A stretch of 42,080 nt of DNA from Streptomyces aureoverticillatus (GTDB taxonomy: Bacteria; Actinomycetota; Actinomycetes; Streptomycetales; Streptomycetaceae). The position numbers were made by a program, and so were the translations under genes. Positions 39,010-42,080 of this stretch are shown one piece after another. Each line of letters opens with the position of its first letter. Positions within the stretch are counted from its first letter, which is position 1. The notes under the pieces were generated by a model, which was not told where the DNA came from, did not search any database, and saw only the letters and a program-made list of their open reading frames with translations. The stretch spans positions 1 to 42,080 of the forward strand of contig NZ_BMSY01000026.1 in the NCBI RefSeq assembly GCF_014649395.1, written 5' to 3'.

Positions 39010-39761
39010 GTTCAGTCCTTCGTCGGTCCTTCTGGGCCCGCGCTCCGCTCCCGGGTCAAAGAGGCTACGGCTGTCCGGACCGTACGGCGCCGCCGACGAG
39101 CGTGAACTGGAAAGGCCGACCGGGCAGCCACCACGCCGGCAGCTCCGCCACCCCCTCGCTGTCCCACACCCCGTACGCAGAACGCCGCGCGCCGGGCGTC
39201 GATGTCGCGCTCGCGCCTTCCGGTGGCGGCATCGGCGATCCGCACGCACTGACCGGTCAGCGGCCGGATGATCCACACGTACCGGACAGGCCCGTCCCCG
39301 GGCGCGCAGGCCCGGTGAATCTGGCTCCGCTCGAGGTGATGATCCACGGCACCTTCCCGCTGACGGCGACCTTGCTGACCCTATCGACCGCCCCGCCGCC
39401 CGCGCTCGGCGGACAAGCACCGTGCACTATGGCCGAGTTCGGGGAGCTGATACGGCACGGCGGGACGCCGGCTGTACCACCCTGGTGGGTGGGTCGACCC
39501 GCTGCGGTCGTCCTTGGCCCGAGTAGTGCGGCCCGTGACCGGACGGCGACGACAGCCCGAACCCGCCGCGCGGCAACCGCAGCCAGTGTCCGCTTCCAGG
39601 TTCGCCCTGTACGCGAGGCGTGCCCGTGTCACGGGGCCGTGCGCGCAGCGAGGGGAAGCCGTCGTGGGAGCGAAGAACCAGGCATCTAAGAGCCTGCCTT
39701 TGAACCCCCGTCGTTCGTGCGGAGCACGGGCGCAGCGGCGAGCGTGCGCCGGGCGCCGTGC
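39010..39761. other. 752-bp stretch with only a coding-like relic
   Basis: On the minus strand 39067-39347 reads VRYVWIIRPLTGQCVRIADA in one frame and AYGVWDSEGVAELPAWWLPG in the next, with a stop at the end. It looks like one frameshifted gene, but I cannot name the family. The remainder shows no supported frame, hairpin or box. Confidence 0.4.
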
Positions 39762-40940
39762 TCAGGTAGTGCGGCACAGGGCGTGGTCGATGAGGTCGCG
39801 CAGCGCGTTCTCATGGCGGGCCGCTGTGTGTGGGTCTGCCGGGCGGCTGTGCACGGAGACAGTGATGCTACGCCGGCCATCCGTCGAGGTGGCAGCCAGG
39901 ACGCGAGAGCCGATACCGCTCCCGCCGTGCCCGAGATAACCACCGCCGCAGGACAGGGGCGTGAAGAACAGCCCCAGGCCGTCCCGGGTGCCTGCGGGAT
40001 GGCCATTGCCCGGGGGCACCGGGACGGTGGTCCGCATGGCGGCGAGCGTGGCGGGTTTCAGCAGTCGTCCGCGGGTCAGCGCGGTGAAGAAGCGGTTGGC
40101 GTCGCGGGCCGTTCCGGTCATCGAGCCGTCGGCGCCGCTGTCGAAGGGACGGTAGGGGATCGTGGTGTCGACCATCGGGCCGCCCCGGGTGAACTGCTGG
40201 TAGTTGACCGTGTGGGGGTGCGGCAGGAAGGGCCAGGTGCCGGGGGTTTCCGTGTCACGCAGCGCGAGGGGACGCAGGATGCGGTCGTGGACCTGCCGTT
40301 CCCAGGAGCGGCCGGTGACCTTCTCGATGATCATTCCGGCGAGGACATAGTTCGTGTTGGAGTACGCCCAGTCTGTTCCCGGCGGGAAGGCGGGCTTGTG
40401 GCGCATGGCCATGGCGACCAGCTGTGCGGGCTGGTAGGCGCGCCACCGTTTGGTGAAGTACGTCTGGGCGCTTGGGTCGGGGAACGCGTCGGCGGTGTAG
40501 TCGTACAAGCCGCTGGTGTGCTGCAGCAGGTCGCGGAGCGTGATGATACGGCCGTCGTTGCCGGCACCGGACACGACCCCGGGCAGCAGTTGCTCCACCG
40601 TCTGGTCGAGCGTCAGCCGCTTCTCGTCCACCAACTGCAGCATGACGGTGGCGACGAACGTCTTGGTGATACTGCCCAGACGCAGATAGCCGTCCTGGGG
40701 AACCGGCCGACGGCTGACCAGGTCACTGACGCCGGAGCGGGCCGTGACGGTCCCACGTGGGGTCTCCAGACGGACGGAGACCCCCGTGACCCCGGCATCC
40801 CGCAGTGCGTCGGCATCCTGCTGCACGGACCAGCCCACGGCGGAAGGACGCGGTGCGACCGTCGAGGCCGCAGCGGACGGCGAAGCTGACACAGCCAACG
40901 TCAGAACAGCGACGGATAACCAGAAACGTCGAAGGACCAT
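39762..40940 (-). CDS. Secreted serine hydrolase (class C beta-lactamase / D-Ala-D-Ala carboxypeptidase type)
   Basis: 392-aa exported enzyme. Signal peptide: MVLRRFWLSVAVLTLAVSAS, cleavage near residue 25 (SAAAS). Penicillin-binding-type motifs: S90-x-x-K in LGSITKTF, Y193-x-N in WAYSNTNYVLAGM, and HGGSGIGS in the HxG position. Such proteins hydrolyse peptidoglycan peptides, esters or beta-lactams; the true substrate is unknown. There is no GGAGG-like site before the ATG, so translation may start on a leaderless or weakly initiated transcript. Confidence 0.92.
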   Translation of the reverse strand: MVLRRFWLSVAVLTLAVSASPSAAASTVAPRPSAVGWSVQQDADALRDAGVTGVSVRLETPRGTVTARSGVSDLVSRRPVPQDGYLRLGSITKTFVATVMLQLVDEKRLTLDQTVEQLLPGVVSGAGNDGRIITLRDLLQHTSGLYDYTADAFPDPSAQTYFTKRWRAYQPAQLVAMAMRHKPAFPPGTDWAYSNTNYVLAGMIIEKVTGRSWERQVHDRILRPLALRDTETPGTWPFLPHPHTVNYQQFTRGGPMVDTTIPYRPFDSGADGSMTGTARDANRFFTALTRGRLLKPATLAAMRTTVPVPPGNGHPAGTRDGLGLFFTPLSCGGGYLGHGGSGIGSRVLAATSTDGRRSITVSVHSRPADPHTAARHENALRDLIDHALCRTT

Positions 40941-41282
40941 GGCCGGAGGTTAGGAAGAACCCGTTCTACCGGCTATCCAGGCCACCCCCCGACGCATCGG
41001 GTGCTGCCCGGATGGACACTTCCCCGGCGACCGAAACAGCCACCAACCTCGTCACGCCTCCATGTCGGTGACCAGCGAAAACAGATGTGACACAGCTTTC
41101 TTCAGTGTCGGGCTGGGAGTCGGAGGGCTGACCCGTCTGTCCGGTTGGGGGCCGGGATGTCTCCCGGGAGGACGCGGTCGTGTGTGTGCCGACTTGGTCA
41201 CAGTGGCCTGTTCTCGCCTGACGTGATGTCGAGTGGTTCGTAAGGTGATCACCTCATCCAGCTGCTTCACCTGAGAGGGAAC
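40941..41282. other. 342-bp divergent intergenic region
   Basis: It separates the divergent serine-hydrolase and secreted-protein genes and should contain both promoters. GAGAGGG at 41272-41278 is the ribosome site of the latter. No OsdR-like box, repeat or RNA gene recognised. Confidence 0.5.
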
Positions 41283-41735
41283 ATGCCTCAGATCAGCGCA
41301 TTCTCCACCGATGGGCACCGCGCACGCCGTGCCCGTCGCACCGTCGCCGCCCTGGTCGGCGCCGCCGCCCTGGCCGCGCTGGGCACCGTGAACGCGCCAA
41401 CTGCCGCGGCCGCCCCCGTGCCGCCCGGCGGTGGCTCGTGGGACCACGTGTGGTCGGGGACCGGTGTCAAGGTCTACGTGAAGGAGCGCGGAGACATAGT
41501 CTCCGTGTGCGACACGGCCGCGAACGGCCACTCGGCCTGGACGACGGTGGACCGTCTGAACCCCGACATCGAGGGCTACAAGATGTACGCCCGCGGCGGC
41601 AAGGGAACCTGCACGTCCCACTCGGCCGCCGAAGGCGGCAGGTACAACCTGGCGGAGGGCGGCCAGTACACCCTCAACTTCGAGGGCCGCGGCGACAGCG
41701 GCGGCTCGGTCGCGGGCTTCATCAACGACCACTGA
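41283..41735 (+). CDS. Small secreted hypothetical protein
   Basis: 150-aa exported protein. A twin-Arg/basic N-region (RARRARRTV) and hydrophobic core VAALVGAAALAALGT lead to a likely cleavage after A44 (TAAAA-PVPPGG). The mature part of about 106 residues has two Cys (VCDTAANG and GTCTSH) that could form one disulfide and is rich in Gly and beta-prone segments (GVKVYVKERGDIVSV). Streptomycetes secrete many such small beta-sandwich-like proteins; function unknown. Strong hairpin 12 bp after the stop. Confidence 0.82.
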   Translation: MPQISAFSTDGHRARRARRTVAALVGAAALAALGTVNAPTAAAAPVPPGGGSWDHVWSGTGVKVYVKERGDIVSVCDTAANGHSAWTTVDRLNPDIEGYKMYARGGKGTCTSHSAAEGGRYNLAEGGQYTLNFEGRGDSGGSVAGFINDH

Positions 41736-41747
41736 TCATCAGCGTGT

Positions 41748-41778
41748 GGCGGCCCGCGCACACCGTGCCCGGGCCGCC
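41748..41778 (+). terminator. Hairpin terminator after the secreted-protein gene
   Basis: GGCGGCCCG (41748-41756) pairs with CGGGCCGCC (41770-41778); inside the loop GCAC pairs with GTGC. It starts 13 bases after the TGA. Confidence 0.75.
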
Positions 41779-41823
41779 GGCCCTCCGGGGCCTGTCCGCC
41801 AGTGACAGCGCGCTCGGCCTGTG

Positions 41824-41928
41824 ATGCGGGCATTTGGCAAAGAACGCATCTACGACGGCTATCCGGATGTTGCCCTCGAGATGATCGAGCACCGCACCTT
41901 CGACGGCCGCATCCAGCTGGTCGAGTAA
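41824..41928 (+). other. Orphan C-terminal-like coding scrap
   Basis: 34-codon frame MRAFGKERIYDGYPDVALEM to FDGRIQLVE and TAA. It reads like the end of a longer soluble protein, but I do not recognise it, and no upstream frame continues it. It abuts the recombinase scrap, so a junction probably lies at about 41925. Confidence 0.35.
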
Positions 41929-41990
41929 ACGACAAGCTCATCCCGATTCTCTGCGCGAAGGCCGGCATCCCCCGAGTCCGACTAAAGGGG
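41925..41990 (+). pseudogene. Tyrosine-recombinase (integrase) fragment
   Basis: VNDKLIPILCAKAGIPRVRL is a conserved segment of Streptomyces tyrosine recombinases just before the catalytic HxxR box (normally followed by G.ITSHRARATIA). Here the match ends after about 20 residues with RLKGCRVRL, so the catalytic part is missing. It marks former mobile DNA at the right edge of the window. Confidence 0.6.
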
Positions 41991-42080
41991 TGTCGCGTCA
42001 GGCTGGCGGGCGTCGCGCGCCGCCGCCGCTTCCGTTCAGCGGGATCAGTGTCTCCAGATGAGCGCCCTTGACCCAGGAGC

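Noticed and set aside
39067..39347. Uma2-like nuclease relic suggested by VRYVWIIRPLTG
   Set aside because: Only a short segment resembles the family and the catalytic residues are not seen, so I left it unnamed.

Overview
The window is about 72% G+C, uses strongly G/C-ending codons, and its genes have purine-rich ribosome binding sites. These traits and the gene families present point to a Streptomyces chromosome or a very close relative. I identify it by content only and cannot name a species.

Positions 1-34100 form a dense hypoxia/dormancy-type stress island. It holds six tandem-domain universal stress proteins, three Acg-family nitroreductase-like proteins, three CBS-CBS-BON proteins, two stand-alone cyclic-nucleotide-binding-domain proteins, a DoxX protein, an Rv1733c-like membrane protein and a decayed site-2 protease. 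Most of these families also occur in the mycobacterial DosR/DevR regulon. At the centre are a NarL-type response regulator (16012-16713) and a two-GAF histidine kinase (17901-19634). The kinase keeps the histidine context of the DosS/DosT haem ligand, so I read the pair as the OsdR/OsdK (DevR/DevS) system. A 16-bp imperfect palindrome close to GGGGCCG-NN-CGGCCCC lies upstream of ten transcription units here, usually as two copies 20-22 bp apart. It is probably the operator of this system.

The metabolic genes fit energy conservation without respiration: pyruvate formate-lyase and its activase, a GH65 sugar phosphorylase with a beta-phosphoglucomutase-like HAD enzyme, phosphoketolase, PPK2 polyphosphate kinase, a second GAPDH, and a GNAT/ADP-forming acyl-CoA synthetase fusion. 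Together they would feed sugar phosphates to acetyl phosphate, acetyl-CoA and formate while sparing ATP.

The island is also eroding. A [NiFe]-hydrogenase locus has collapsed into a maturation-protease stub (26046-26216), a beta-subunit gene lacking its first Fe-S site (31239-32273) and one ORF that fuses scraps of the gamma, delta and alpha subunits (32737-33402). A flavodoxin, an M50 protease, a P450 tail and the first USP domain of the leftmost USP gene have also suffered deletions or frameshifts.

Positions 34100-42080 are different: a frameshifted VOC gene, remnants of two transposases, an intact DHFR-family reductase, a broken MFS gene carrying a C12/G8 homopolymer hairpin, a two-gene hypothetical operon, an HD-domain hydrolase, a serine beta-lactamase-like hydrolase, a small secreted protein and a scrap of tyrosine recombinase at the right edge. 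This looks like accessory, rearranged DNA. No rRNA, tRNA or CRISPR array was seen.
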